From Bacillota bacterium (GTDB lineage Bacteria > Bacillota > Clostridia > Christensenellales > Pumilibacteraceae), in NCBI GenBank assembly GCA_009780135.1, contig WRAP01000007.1, forward strand, positions 1 through 64,000: 64,000 nucleotides of DNA. Direction: 5' to 3'. Below, piece after piece: positions 33,520-42,562 of the stretch. The notes beneath the pieces were generated by a model. The model was not told the origin of the DNA. It made no database searches and saw only the letters and a list, made by a program, of their open reading frames with translations. Numbering within the stretch: the first letter of the stretch is position 1; each line of letters starts with the position of its first letter. The position numbers were made by a program, and so were the translations under genes.

Positions 33520-35130
33520 TTAAAAAACCTCATCCTCGTCCGAGCTTAATGGCACAGCCAAAAGCTCTTCGGTAGATTTTTGATTTGGTGTTACAAAGCT
33601 ATCTTGGTAATTATTGTCATTTAATTCAAAATTATTATCAGTAGCTATGAAATCTTCGCTAACGGTAAAGTTGCCACCGCCAGAATCTTGAGGTGGAACA
33701 TAGCTAGAAGTAAACTCCACATCTTCAAAAGTAACAGTTTCACCCTTCCATTTTACATCTACTAAGCCACGCTCACCATTTCGGTGCTTGGCTATAACTA
33801 ATTGTACCCGATTTCTCTCTTCTTCAGACACAGATAAATCGGTACTAGCATACTTGCGGTGTATAAATAATATTATATCGGCATCTTGCTCAATAGCTCC
33901 ACTTTCTCGAAGGTCGCTCATTTGGGGCATTTTATCGGCACCCTTTCGCTTTTCTATATCCCTACTCATTTGGCTAAGTAGAATTATAGGTACTCCTAAT
34001 TCCTTAGCGGCGATTTTAAGAGTTCTGGTAATATCGCTAACTTCTTGCTGACGGTTTTCTACACGCTTACCGCTACTCATAAGCTGTAGATAGTCAATCA
34101 TTATAAAATCTAAGCCTTTTTCCCGTTTTAATCTGCGACATTTACTAAGGATTTCGATAGGAGTAGTAAGCGAGCTATCGTCTATGTATAGATGAGCCTT
34201 ATCTACAAGTGTTTTTGTGGCAAATAATTTTTTCCACTCTTTAGCATTTAAGTCTGCGGCATTTACACGCTCCATATTAACCTTAGCGTGTGAGCAAACA
34301 AGCCTTTTTAAGAGTTGGCTGGACGGCATTTCAAGCGAAAAAACGGCACATTTGTATGGGTCTGGTTTGCCGGCAGAGGTACGGCGATTACCGTCGAACA
34401 TAGCTTTAGTTATAAAGTTCATACCTAAACTAGTTTTACCCTCACTTGGACGGGCAGCAATAATAACTAAATCGCCTTTTTGCCAACCGTTTAGCATCTT
34501 ATCTAAGCGCTTAAAGCCTGTCGGAATACCTCTACCGCTATCGGGATTTTTACATTTAAATTCTATTTCGGCAATCGTTTCACTTAGCGGTTCGCTGGCG
34601 TGGACGAGTTTTGAGCGGTCAAATTTTTCAGCTAAAGAAAAAATTTCACCCTCGGCAAAATTGATAGCAGTATCGTCAGGATCGCCTGTGAATGCTTTAT
34701 CGGCGATTCTTCCGCTAGCTTCAATAAGACGGCGTAGGGTAGAAGTCTTTTTAACAATTGTAGTGTAGTGTCTAAAGTTAGCGCTACTCGGCACAAGATT
34801 AGATAAATTATTTAAGTATGTAAGCCCGCCTGCTTCATCAAGAGAGCCAAGTGCCTCTAATTCTGTAACAAGTGTAACAATATCAATAGGTTTATCTTTT
34901 AATGCGATGCTTGCCATAGCACTAAAAATAGTGCGGTGGCTTGGCATATAAAAATCAGTAGCGCTAAGTTCACCCAAAATATAGATAGGAGCGTTTTCGT
35001 CTATTAAAATACAGCCCAAAACCGAGCTCTCTGCCTCTACTGAGTGTGGCAAAACTCTAGCCGACAAATTTGGGTGTGGCTTATTGTTTTGAGGATTATT
35101 TTTGAAGTTTTTATTGGGTAGGTTTGTCAT
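33520..35130 (-). CDS. dnaB: Replicative DNA helicase DnaB
   Basis: A 536-residue protein. The N-terminal domain (LPHSVEAESSVLGCILID, DFYMPSHRTIF) and the RecA-like domain with Walker A ARPSEGKTSLGMNF, FSLEMPSSQLLKRL, IDYLQLM and LLSQMSRDIEKR are typical. It unwinds DNA ahead of the replisome as a hexamer and interacts with primase. The C-terminal 60 residues form an acidic, Asn-rich tail longer than usual. A consensus promoter lies only 14 bases from the ATG, and no ribosome-binding site is seen (ACTAATG). Confidence 0.97.
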   Translation of the reverse strand: MTNLPNKNFKNNPQNNKPHPNLSARVLPHSVEAESSVLGCILIDENAPIYILGELSATDFYMPSHRTIFSAMASIALKDKPIDIVTLVTELEALGSLDEAGGLTYLNNLSNLVPSSANFRHYTTIVKKTSTLRRLIEASGRIADKAFTGDPDDTAINFAEGEIFSLAEKFDRSKLVHASEPLSETIAEIEFKCKNPDSGRGIPTGFKRLDKMLNGWQKGDLVIIAARPSEGKTSLGMNFITKAMFDGNRRTSAGKPDPYKCAVFSLEMPSSQLLKRLVCSHAKVNMERVNAADLNAKEWKKLFATKTLVDKAHLYIDDSSLTTPIEILSKCRRLKREKGLDFIMIDYLQLMSSGKRVENRQQEVSDITRTLKIAAKELGVPIILLSQMSRDIEKRKGADKMPQMSDLRESGAIEQDADIILFIHRKYASTDLSVSEEERNRVQLVIAKHRNGERGLVDVKWKGETVTFEDVEFTSSYVPPQDSGGGNFTVSEDFIATDNNFELNDNNYQDSFVTPNQKSTEELLAVPLSSDEDEVF

Positions 35131-35144
35131 TAGTTAGATTTTTT

Positions 35145-35173
35145 AGTATAAAATAAAAGAGATGGATTGTCAA
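35145..35173 (-). promoter_or_regulatory. Consensus promoter of dnaB
   Basis: On the minus strand TTGACA, 17 bases, TATACT. The predicted leader is about eight bases long. Confidence 0.8.
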
Positions 35174-35183
35174 TTTGTTTTTA

Positions 35184-35945
35184 TTAAGGAATATGGGTGG
35201 TTAAAATATTTGTCTTTTCATTTTCTAATTCTTCACAGAGTTCTAATTCTGTAGGTTCTATGGTTTTTTCTATTAGTTCTTCTATTATATCATCAGTACC
35301 CTTATTATCTATAACATTTATCACATTGTTCAATGTATTTTCGTCTATATTGCCGACTGATTCGTTGTTGATGTTTTTGCGTCTTAAAACTGTCCAAATA
35401 GTCATAAAGAAGATTTTAATGTCAAGGAAAATGGAAATATTATTAGCGTACCAGCAGTCGTGTTTGATTTTTTCTTTTGTAGTTATACTGTTGCGGTACT
35501 TAGCTTGCGAATAACCGCTAACACCAGGGCGAACCTTTAACAAATCTCGTTCCTCGTTTTCTAACTTTTCTACCTCGTCCGGTACATCAGGGCGTGGACC
35601 GAGAAAACTCATATTGCCAATAAATATATCAATTATTTGTGGAGTTTCGTCTAAAGAGGTTTTTCTTAAAAATTTTCCTAGTTTAGTTACTCGCACATCT
35701 TTTTCTCCGCTATAAGTTGAACCGTCCTCTAGGCGAATATCGGGTGAATTTTCTTTCATAGAGCGGAATTTTTTCATTTTGAAAATTTTGCCGTTTTTGC
35801 CAACTCGTTCTCCGCAGTAAAAAATTTTACCTTTATCCGAGATTTTTATAGCAATAGAAATGGGGATAAAAAGCAAAAAGAAAAAAGGCATACCGATAAT
35901 AGAAAAAATTATATCGTATATACGCTTAAATAAACGGCGGTACAA
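35184..35945 (-). CDS. Bacterial sugar transferase (undecaprenyl-phosphate phosphosugar transferase)
   Basis: A 253-residue protein of the PglC/WcaJ C-terminal domain type: KRIYDIIFSIIGMPFFF membrane re-entrant helix, GERVGKNGKIFKMKKFRSM, the catalytic DE-type region TSLDETPQIIDIF, MSFLGPRPDVP and VRPGVSGYSQ. It starts a lipid-linked glycan by loading a sugar phosphate onto undecaprenyl phosphate. The only usual start is TTG 35945 with no ribosome-binding site, yet the frame stays open upstream with a hydrophobic stretch back into the aminotransferase gene. The acidic C-terminal tail of about 55 residues is extra. It pairs with the DegT aminotransferase upstream. Confidence 0.9.
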   Translation of the reverse strand: MYRRLFKRIYDIIFSIIGMPFFFLLFIPISIAIKISDKGKIFYCGERVGKNGKIFKMKKFRSMKENSPDIRLEDGSTYSGEKDVRVTKLGKFLRKTSLDETPQIIDIFIGNMSFLGPRPDVPDEVEKLENEERDLLKVRPGVSGYSQAKYRNSITTKEKIKHDCWYANNISIFLDIKIFFMTIWTVLRRKNINNESVGNIDENTLNNVINVIDNKGTDDIIEELIEKTIEPTELELCEELENEKTNILTTHIP

Positions 35946-36022
35946 AAAGATAGAGCCTAATATCCATAGTAACCCTAGAAATCCACATAGTAAAAATATC
36001 CAGTTGTTTTGTAAAAATTCTA

Positions 36023-37225
36023 TTATACTTCTTTTACCGCCTTAATATAATTTTCGATAATATATGTAATATCGTCTGCGGATAGTTTAGTATGCAATGG
36101 AAGTGAAATTTGATTTTGATATTGGTTAAAAGCATTTGGAAAATCCTTAATATCAAAGCCTAAATTTTTGTAGGCTGTAAAAAGTGGGAGTGGTTTGTAA
36201 TGGACATTTGTGGCGATACCGTCTTCTGCCATTTTTTGAATGAATTTATTGCGTTTTTCTTCTTTGATATTTGTTATTCTTGTTAAATAAAGATGTCCGC
36301 TAGAGCGGTAATTTTCGCCTACATGAGCTAAAAACTCTATATTTGTGCCAGCAAAAGCGTTGTTATATTGTTTTATTATTGTATGTCTTTCCGCTAAAAA
36401 ATACGGATAGCGACTTAGTTGAGCGATACCAATACCTGCGGCAATATCGGTCATATTATATTTGTAGCCTAAGCATTTTATATCGTATTCCCAAGCGCCG
36501 GCTTGTGATTTTGTTAAAGCGTCTTTGTCTTGCCCGTGAAGTGCTAAAAGCATAAATTCTTTATAAAGTGCTTCTGTATCAAAGGGAAGTGCTTTGTTCC
36601 AAGTGATAGCTCCGCCCTCGGCGGTAGTTAGATTTTTTACAGCATGAAAGCTAAAAACGCTAAAATCAGCTATGCTACCTGAGATTTTATCATCTTGAGT
36701 AGCGCCAAATGAGTGTGCCGCATCTGCTATAACACAAATTCTACCGATAGCTTCTTGATAAGGATTGTTTGCTACAAAACAGGATTTTTTATAGTTTACT
36801 ATATTAAAAAGTTTATTATAATCGCAAATTACTCCGGCGATGTCTACGGCAATGATAGCTTTAGTTTTAGGAGTTATCAAAGAGGAAAGTTTGTCGTAAT
36901 CCATCTCGTAGCTATTATTTTTGGTATCGGCTAAAACAATTTTTGCACCTGTATGTGCTATAATACTGGCACTAGCCGTATATGTGTAAGCACTTGTTAT
37001 AACTTCGTCGCCGTCGCTAATTCCTAAAACACGCAAAATAAGCTCTAATCCAGCAGTTGCCGAATTTAAGCATACAGTGTTTTGTGTGCCACAATACTTA
37101 GCAAGTCTACTTTCAAACCTCTTTACCGTAGGACCTGTGGTTATCCAACCACTATTTAGCACCTCGGATATACGGTTTTTTTCATTTGTAGTAATATCCG
37201 GTGGCGAAAAAGAAATATTTTTCAT
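36023..37225 (-). CDS. DegT/DnrJ/EryC1-family sugar aminotransferase
   Basis: A 400-residue PLP enzyme. LNSATAGLELILRVLGI forms the cofactor pocket, IADAAHSFGA follows, and SFHAVKNLTTAEGGAI holds the Schiff-base lysine. The C-terminal NVHYKPLPLF is typical of the family. It aminates a keto group of a nucleotide sugar (for example UDP-4-keto-6-deoxy-GlcNAc). The adjacent PglC-type transferase suggests a pathway for a bacillosamine-like or related amino sugar in protein or surface glycans. The exact substrate cannot be read from sequence. Confidence 0.9.
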   Translation of the reverse strand: MKNISFSPPDITTNEKNRISEVLNSGWITTGPTVKRFESRLAKYCGTQNTVCLNSATAGLELILRVLGISDGDEVITSAYTYTASASIIAHTGAKIVLADTKNNSYEMDYDKLSSLITPKTKAIIAVDIAGVICDYNKLFNIVNYKKSCFVANNPYQEAIGRICVIADAAHSFGATQDDKISGSIADFSVFSFHAVKNLTTAEGGAITWNKALPFDTEALYKEFMLLALHGQDKDALTKSQAGAWEYDIKCLGYKYNMTDIAAGIGIAQLSRYPYFLAERHTIIKQYNNAFAGTNIEFLAHVGENYRSSGHLYLTRITNIKEEKRNKFIQKMAEDGIATNVHYKPLPLFTAYKNLGFDIKDFPNAFNQYQNQISLPLHTKLSADDITYIIENYIKAVKEV

Positions 37226-37248
37226 ACTTTAATGATTGTTTGGCGATT

Positions 37249-37653
37249 TTATAAAAACCAAAATGGGAATACTAGTACTTGCCCAAATGCTATGCCTTGC
37301 ACCAGAGAGACGGTTATTAGGGCAATGGCAACGGAAGTGTTTATAATTAGTCCGATAATTGTTGAAATGTAGTGGTTACGAAATAGTTGACCAACGGTGC
37401 AAAAAAGTCCTACGATTACAAGCACAACGCTAGGGTAGTATATAAAATACCAAACAACTTCGGCAAAGTCGATGCCGACAGGCGGGCGGGGGATAGCTAA
37501 ATATAAAATTAAACAAATTAACACAAGTAGCCCTGCTAATGTGCCTGTTAAAATCCCGACGGTGCTTAAAATAGTGTCCGACGGAGTTTTTTTTGTATCA
37601 AGCTCTATTGACTGTTGCAAATGCTCAATTATATTTTTACGCTTTTTTGCCAC
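37249..37653 (-). CDS. Small polytopic membrane protein of unknown function
   Basis: A 134-residue protein with a charged cytoplasmic start (MAKKRKNIIEHLQQ) and three hydrophobic helices (near 28-50, 64-86 and 95-120). The start is GTG; eight bases upstream lies TACACT with TTGACT 17 bases further. The gene precedes the DegT aminotransferase with a 23-base gap, so both may be cotranscribed. It has no recognisable family. Confidence 0.65.
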   Translation of the reverse strand: MAKKRKNIIEHLQQSIELDTKKTPSDTILSTVGILTGTLAGLLVLICLILYLAIPRPPVGIDFAEVVWYFIYYPSVVLVIVGLFCTVGQLFRNHYISTIIGLIINTSVAIALITVSLVQGIAFGQVLVFPFWFL

Positions 37654-37661
37654 CTGATTTA

Positions 37662-37690
37662 AGTGTATGACACAAGTAGCAAAAAGTCAA
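37662..37690 (-). promoter_or_regulatory. Promoter with leaderless geometry
   Basis: TTGACT, 17 bases, TACACT on the minus strand, eight bases before the GTG at 37653. It probably drives the membrane protein, the aminotransferase and the sugar transferase. Confidence 0.75.
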
Positions 37691-37752
37691 TAGGAAAATT
37701 TTGCTAAAGTAAAAAGTATTGACTTATTAGTTTATCAGAAATTACTAATTGT

Positions 37753-37776
37753 AGAGGCTGACAGAATATCTGTATT
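37753..37776 (+). repeat. Possible degenerate GTAGGG-type unit
   Basis: GTAGAGGCTGACAGAATATCTGTA keeps the head spacing and an inner CAGA/TCTG dyad, but with one change in the head (GTAGAGG). Confidence 0.3.
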
Positions 37777-37836
37777 TATAGTTATATAAATAAGTTATTC
37801 ACTAAGTACTGTGAATTAAGCATTATGCATTAAAAA

Positions 37837-39555
37837 CTACCAACTCATTACAATATATCTAAAGGCTTGCTCGTATTGTCGTTTTATGTCTTTAGAGGTA
37901 TTAAATAGTGCTAAGCGTTTACCTTTTTTAGCTAGGGCTTTGGAGTATTTGGCTAGCTTTTCGGCTACCGTAGCATCTATGCTTGTAGCATTAGAAAAAT
38001 CTAACACAACCTCATCGGCACCGTTTGCTATAGCTTCTTTTATTTTATCCGTTATTTTATAGGTATTTGCAAAAAAGACTGTTCCGCTAATGGTAAACGC
38101 TTTAATAATAGGCAATTCTTCTTCGCATTCAAAATGCTCGCAGAAGTTTTCGATATTCGGGATTTTTTCAAACTCAATATCCTCAACTGTCATTTTATCT
38201 TTAATGCTTTTACTGTTTACTATAAATGAAATTGCGATTCCGGCTATTACTCCAAAATGCACTCCAAATATTATCGTAACTAAACTTGTAACAACAAGCT
38301 GAATTGTATCTCGGTTAGTAAACTTAAATAAGCATTTAACAATAGGGAAGAAGCTGGTGGCGATAGCAACTTTAATAAGCGGAGCAGCGAGTGCGGCAAG
38401 CGGGATAATGCCCATAAACTGCATAAGCACTACATAGAAAAGTAGTAGGAAAAGTGATTGGAAAATGGCTGCAAGATTAGATTTAGCTCTATTAGCATAA
38501 TTTAGATTAGTGCGTGCCATAGCAGCGGTAATTGGCAATCCACCAAGCAGTCCGCTGCCTACATTAGCAACACCGTGCCCGATAATTTCCATATCGGCAC
38601 TGTATTTTAGTCCGGAAATGTTTTCTACTGCTTGAGAGCTCATCATTCCCTCTAATGCAGCAACTATTGCGATAGCAAAAGCAAAGAAGTATAGCATAGG
38701 GTTAGCAAAGTTCACTAAATTCCATCTAAGCAAATGTTCTCCCCAAGCAGGTTCTGGGTTTCCAAAAACACTGTATATAGTTCTAGGCTGTATCCAGCTG
38801 ATATTTGTAGCGTTGTAAATGGCAGTAAAAACAATAGATAACACAGTACCAAGTGCTATAGCGGTAATCATAGCCGGTATTTTTTTACCTACCTTAGGAA
38901 TTCTAGGTATAAAATAAACCAGTAGAATTACAAATGCACCGATTATAAAACTAGATATACTAAAGTTATTAAAATTGGTAACTGTACGGACAAGCCTAGC
39001 TGTAAAAGGAGTTATATTGTCTAGTGTTCGGGTTAAATCCGTATGAGGAGCAAGCATAAAGCCAACATCGGAAAGTAGATTAAAAAACAGCATTATGCCT
39101 ATCCCTAAACAAATACCTATCATAACAGGGAATGATACATATTTTAATAGTCTACCGGCTCGCAGAAAGCCTGCAATAATTAAAAATACGCCTCCTAATA
39201 CAACGGCAAAAAACAAGCCATGTAAGCCATAACCTGAATTTGTACCTAATAATATAACTGTTATTGTTATAAACGGGGCAGTAGGACCACCTATGGAAAA
39301 TCTAGTACCGCCAAAAAGTGCTAATAAAATTCCGCCTATAATCGCTGCCCATAATCCGATTTGTATAGCATATGGAGAGCCTTCGGCTTGCCTAACACCC
39401 ATTGCCATATTAAGTGGCAGTGCTACAAGTGCCACCATTAAGCCAGCGAATATATCGTTTAATATAAACTTAGGCTTGTAACCTTTCATCGCATTAAGTA
39501 ATTCAGGTCTAAACTGAAGCGGTTTTTGTTTTTTAACTTTTTCTTTGGTTGCCAC
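37837..39555 (-). CDS. SulP-family anion transporter with STAS domain
   Basis: A 572-residue membrane protein. The N-terminal FRPELLNAMKGYKPKF and NDIFAGLMVALVALPLNMAMG open a SulP transporter of 10-14 membrane segments. The C-terminal cytoplasmic STAS domain has VVLDFSNATSIDATVAEKL. Substrates in the family are sulfate, bicarbonate or dicarboxylates. I place the start at GTG 39555: the longer frame from TTG 39594 begins exactly on the TTGACT of the promoter and so would not be transcribed. The gene is monocistronic as far as I can see. Confidence 0.88.
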   Translation of the reverse strand: MATKEKVKKQKPLQFRPELLNAMKGYKPKFILNDIFAGLMVALVALPLNMAMGVRQAEGSPYAIQIGLWAAIIGGILLALFGGTRFSIGGPTAPFITITVILLGTNSGYGLHGLFFAVVLGGVFLIIAGFLRAGRLLKYVSFPVMIGICLGIGIMLFFNLLSDVGFMLAPHTDLTRTLDNITPFTARLVRTVTNFNNFSISSFIIGAFVILLVYFIPRIPKVGKKIPAMITAIALGTVLSIVFTAIYNATNISWIQPRTIYSVFGNPEPAWGEHLLRWNLVNFANPMLYFFAFAIAIVAALEGMMSSQAVENISGLKYSADMEIIGHGVANVGSGLLGGLPITAAMARTNLNYANRAKSNLAAIFQSLFLLLFYVVLMQFMGIIPLAALAAPLIKVAIATSFFPIVKCLFKFTNRDTIQLVVTSLVTIIFGVHFGVIAGIAISFIVNSKSIKDKMTVEDIEFEKIPNIENFCEHFECEEELPIIKAFTISGTVFFANTYKITDKIKEAIANGADEVVLDFSNATSIDATVAEKLAKYSKALAKKGKRLALFNTSKDIKRQYEQAFRYIVMSW

Positions 39556-39564
39556 TAATAAACT

Positions 39565-39594
39565 AGTGTAGCAGATATAAGGGCAATAAGTCAA
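39565..39594 (-). promoter_or_regulatory. Promoter of the sulP gene, leaderless geometry
   Basis: TTGACT, 18 bases, TACACT on the minus strand; nine bases separate TACACT from the GTG start. Confidence 0.75.
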
Positions 39595-39616
39595 GAGGGG
39601 AAATTAAAAAAATCGT

Positions 39617-39645
39617 TTGCAAACAAAAGTCGTAAGTGATATAAT
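39617..39645 (+). promoter_or_regulatory. Promoter of ppdK
   Basis: TTGCAA, 17 bases, TATAAT. The leader to the ATG at 39776 is about 125 bases. Confidence 0.75.
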
Positions 39646-39651
39646 CGTGGA

Positions 39652-39703
39652 GTACAAATGGGTACAAAAATTTGTACGAATAATTGTGCAGATTTTTGTG
39701 CAA
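39652..39703 (+). promoter_or_regulatory. GTACAAA palindrome and repeats in the ppdK leader, possible operator
   Basis: A perfect palindrome GTACAAAAATTTGTAC (39662-39677) overlaps the start of transcription. A further GTACAAA (39652) and two related TTGTGCA-type motifs (39684, 39697) follow. The arrangement suggests a repressor site or a small family of binding sites. Confidence 0.45.
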
Positions 39704-39775
39704 AAAAATAGGAGAAAAAGAGTGTAGTCGTAATAGCTTTTATAAAAAGTTGGCAAAAACACTCAAACAGTAAAA

Positions 39776-42418
39776 ATGTCAAAAAAATTCGTTTATATGT
39801 TCAAAGAAGGGCACGGCAAGGGCAAAGAGCTTCTTGGCGGAAAGGGTGCTAACCTAGCCGAAATGGTATCGCTTGGATTACCAATTCCTGATGGTTTTAC
39901 GGTAACAACAGAAGCGTGTACGCAATACTACGCAGACGGCAAAAAAATCAATAGCGAAATAGAAAAAGAAATTTTTGCTAATGTTGCCAAATTAGAAAAA
40001 GAAATGGGTAAAAAGTTCGGTGACCCTGTTGACCCGCTACTAGTTTCAGTTCGTTCTGGTTCTCGTGCGTCTATGCCTGGTATGATGGATACTATCCTAA
40101 ACCTAGGCTTAAATGATGTTTCGGTAGAAGGTTTAGCGGCTAAATCAGGTAACCCTAGATTTGCTTACGATAGCTATCGTCGTTTTATTCAAATGTACAG
40201 CGATGTTGTTATGGAAGTTGGCAAAGCATACTTTGAAGAGCTTATCGACGAAATGAAGCATAAAAAAGGCATCAAAGAAGACTTAGAACTTACTACTGAA
40301 GACCTTAAAGCATTGTGTTTGCAATTTAAAGCAGAGTATAAAAAGAAAATAGGTAAAGAATTTCCGCAAGACCCTAAAGAGCAATTATTGGGTGCTACTG
40401 CGGCTGTTTTTAGAAGCTGGATGAATGAGAGAGCAGAAATCTATAGAAGAATGCACTCTATTCCATATAGCTGGGGTACAGCGGTTAATATTCAAGCAAT
40501 GGTATTCGGTAACAAAGGTGATACATCAGGAACCGGCGTTGCTTTCTCTCGTAACCCAGCAACAGGCGAAAAAATGCTTTATGGTGAGTATCTTATGAAT
40601 GCTCAAGGCGAGGATGTAGTTGCAGGTATCAGAACTCCACTGCCAATTAGCAAACTGCAAGAGCAAAATCCAAAAATCTATAAAGAGTTTACAGACATTG
40701 TTGCTAGACTTGAGGCACATTATAAGGATATGCAAGATATGGAGTTTACAATAGAAGAAGGTAAACTTTATATGCTACAAACCCGTAACGGTAAGCGTAC
40801 AGCGGCGGCAGCTTTAAAAATTGCAATCGACTTAGTTTCAGAAAAACTAAGAACAGAACAAGAAGCAATTCTTATGATAGAGCCTAAATTGTTAGATGGA
40901 CTTCTTCATCCGCAATTTGATGCTAAGGCACTTAAAGCAGCTAAGCCTATTGCTAAAGGTCTTGCGGCTAGCCCGGGTGCAGCAGCTGGTAAAGTAGTAT
41001 TTACAGCTGATAGAGCAGTTGAGCTACATGCTAAAGGCGAAAAGGATTTAATTTTAGTTAGATTAGAAACCTCTCCCGAGGACATCGCCGGTATGGATGT
41101 TGCTTTAGGTATTTTAACAGCTAGAGGCGGTATGACAAGCCACGCTGCAGTTGTAGCTAGAGGTATGGGTACTTGCTGTGTAGCAGGTTGTGGCGAGCTA
41201 GTTCTTAACGAAAAGGCAGGCACAGCTACAATAGCAGGCAAAACTTATAAAGAAGGCGATTTAATTTCTCTTAACGGTTCTACAGGCGAAATTTACGACG
41301 GTTTAATTCCTAGAGTAGAAGCGGCTTTAACCGGCGACTTCGGTACGGTTATGGCTTGGGCAGACAAATACCGTGCATTAAAAATCAGAACAAACGCAGA
41401 CAGTTATAAAGATACTAAAAAAGCTATTGAGTTTGGCGCAGAAGGTATTGGCTTATGTAGAACTGAACATATGTTCTTTGATTTCGAGGGCGAAAAGCGT
41501 ACAATCGTTATTAGAGAAATGATTGTTGCTAAAAATAAAGAAGATAGAGAAAAGGCGTTAGCTAAATTACTTCCGATGCAAAGAAAAGACTTTGTAGAAA
41601 TTTACAAAGCATTAGACGGTATGCCTGCTACAATTAGGTTTTTAGACCCACCGCTACACGAGTTTGTTCCTCACGATGAGGCAGGCAGACAAGAATTAGC
41701 TAAACACTGCGGTATATCTGTAGAAGAAGTTAAGCAAGTTATTGATAGCTTACACGAATTTAACCCAATGATGGGTCATAGAGGTTGTCGCTTAGCTATA
41801 ACTTACCCCGAAATTTGCGAAATGCAAACCAGAGCGGTAATAGAGGCGGCTATTGAAGTTAATAAAACTGCTAAAAAACCTGTTGTGCCGGAAATTATGA
41901 TTCCGCTTGTGGGTGAGGTTAAGGAGTATTTATTCCTTAAAGATGTTGTTGTTAAAACAGCTGATGCTATCATTAAAGAATCCGGTGCTAAATTAAAATA
42001 TCTAGTTGGTACAATGATTGAAATCCCTCGTGCGTGCTTAACTGCAGATACCATTGCTCAGCACGCTGAGTTCTTCAGCTTTGGTACAAATGACTTAACT
42101 CAGATGACATTCGGTTTTAGCCGTGATGATGCCGCTAAATTTTTAGAGCATTATTACGATACAAAAATCTACGAGAACGATCCGTTTGGAACTATCGATT
42201 TTACAGGTGTTGGCGAGCTTATGAAAATGGCGGCTATAAAAGGTAAAGCTAGTAGAAAAGACCTTAAATTAGGTATCTGTGGCGAACATGGTGGTGACCC
42301 TGCTTCTGTTGAGTTTTGCCATGATATTGGTTTAGAGTATGTTTCTTGCTCTCCATTCCGTGTGCCGATTGCACGCTTAGCAGCAGCACAAGCAAACATC
42401 AAAAATCCAAGAAAATAA
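39776..42418 (+). CDS. ppdK: Pyruvate, phosphate dikinase
   Basis: An 880-residue enzyme that interconverts pyruvate, ATP and phosphate with PEP, AMP and pyrophosphate. The ATP-grasp start (FKEGHGKGKELLGGKGANLAEM here in part), the swivelling phosphohistidine GGMTSHAAVVARGMG (near residue 450) and the PEP domain with GLCRTEHMFF and GICGEHGGDP are all present. The length is standard. In anaerobes it serves PPi-linked glycolysis or gluconeogenesis. No ribosome-binding site is next to the ATG; AGGAG at 39710 is too distant. Codon use (GCT, AAA, GGT) suggests high expression. Confidence 0.97.
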   Translation: MSKKFVYMFKEGHGKGKELLGGKGANLAEMVSLGLPIPDGFTVTTEACTQYYADGKKINSEIEKEIFANVAKLEKEMGKKFGDPVDPLLVSVRSGSRASMPGMMDTILNLGLNDVSVEGLAAKSGNPRFAYDSYRRFIQMYSDVVMEVGKAYFEELIDEMKHKKGIKEDLELTTEDLKALCLQFKAEYKKKIGKEFPQDPKEQLLGATAAVFRSWMNERAEIYRRMHSIPYSWGTAVNIQAMVFGNKGDTSGTGVAFSRNPATGEKMLYGEYLMNAQGEDVVAGIRTPLPISKLQEQNPKIYKEFTDIVARLEAHYKDMQDMEFTIEEGKLYMLQTRNGKRTAAAALKIAIDLVSEKLRTEQEAILMIEPKLLDGLLHPQFDAKALKAAKPIAKGLAASPGAAAGKVVFTADRAVELHAKGEKDLILVRLETSPEDIAGMDVALGILTARGGMTSHAAVVARGMGTCCVAGCGELVLNEKAGTATIAGKTYKEGDLISLNGSTGEIYDGLIPRVEAALTGDFGTVMAWADKYRALKIRTNADSYKDTKKAIEFGAEGIGLCRTEHMFFDFEGEKRTIVIREMIVAKNKEDREKALAKLLPMQRKDFVEIYKALDGMPATIRFLDPPLHEFVPHDEAGRQELAKHCGISVEEVKQVIDSLHEFNPMMGHRGCRLAITYPEICEMQTRAVIEAAIEVNKTAKKPVVPEIMIPLVGEVKEYLFLKDVVVKTADAIIKESGAKLKYLVGTMIEIPRACLTADTIAQHAEFFSFGTNDLTQMTFGFSRDDAAKFLEHYYDTKIYENDPFGTIDFTGVGELMKMAAIKGKASRKDLKLGICGEHGGDPASVEFCHDIGLEYVSCSPFRVPIARLAAAQANIKNPRK

Positions 42419-42450
42419 TTTATTTAAATTATAAAAAAGAGTAAATGATT

Positions 42451-42488
42451 AAAAAATAGCGAAGCAACTAAGTTTCGCTATTTTTTTA
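42451..42488 (+). terminator. Intrinsic terminator after ppdK
   Basis: AAAAAATAGCGAA pairs with TTTCGCTATTTTTT around a nine-base loop and ends in a T-run. Confidence 0.9.
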
Positions 42489-42525
42489 TAATGCAAAAAG
42501 TATTACAAAATCTAACAAAAAGATT

Positions 42526-42556
42526 TTGCTTAAAAAGGGGACAAGTAACATAGAAT
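42526..42556 (+). promoter_or_regulatory. Possible promoter of the YtxC-like gene
   Basis: TTGCTT, 19 bases, TAGAAT; only six bases before the ATG at 42563. The spacing is long, so this is a weaker call. Confidence 0.4.
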
Positions 42557-42562
42557 ACTTGT

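Noticed and set aside
39556-39594. TTG start of the sulP frame
   Set aside because: The codon lies in the -35 box of the gene's own promoter.
39646-39775. Riboswitch or T-box in the ppdK leader
   Set aside because: The leader shows only a palindrome and repeats at its start. I see no conserved aptamer core, no T-box sequence and no terminator.
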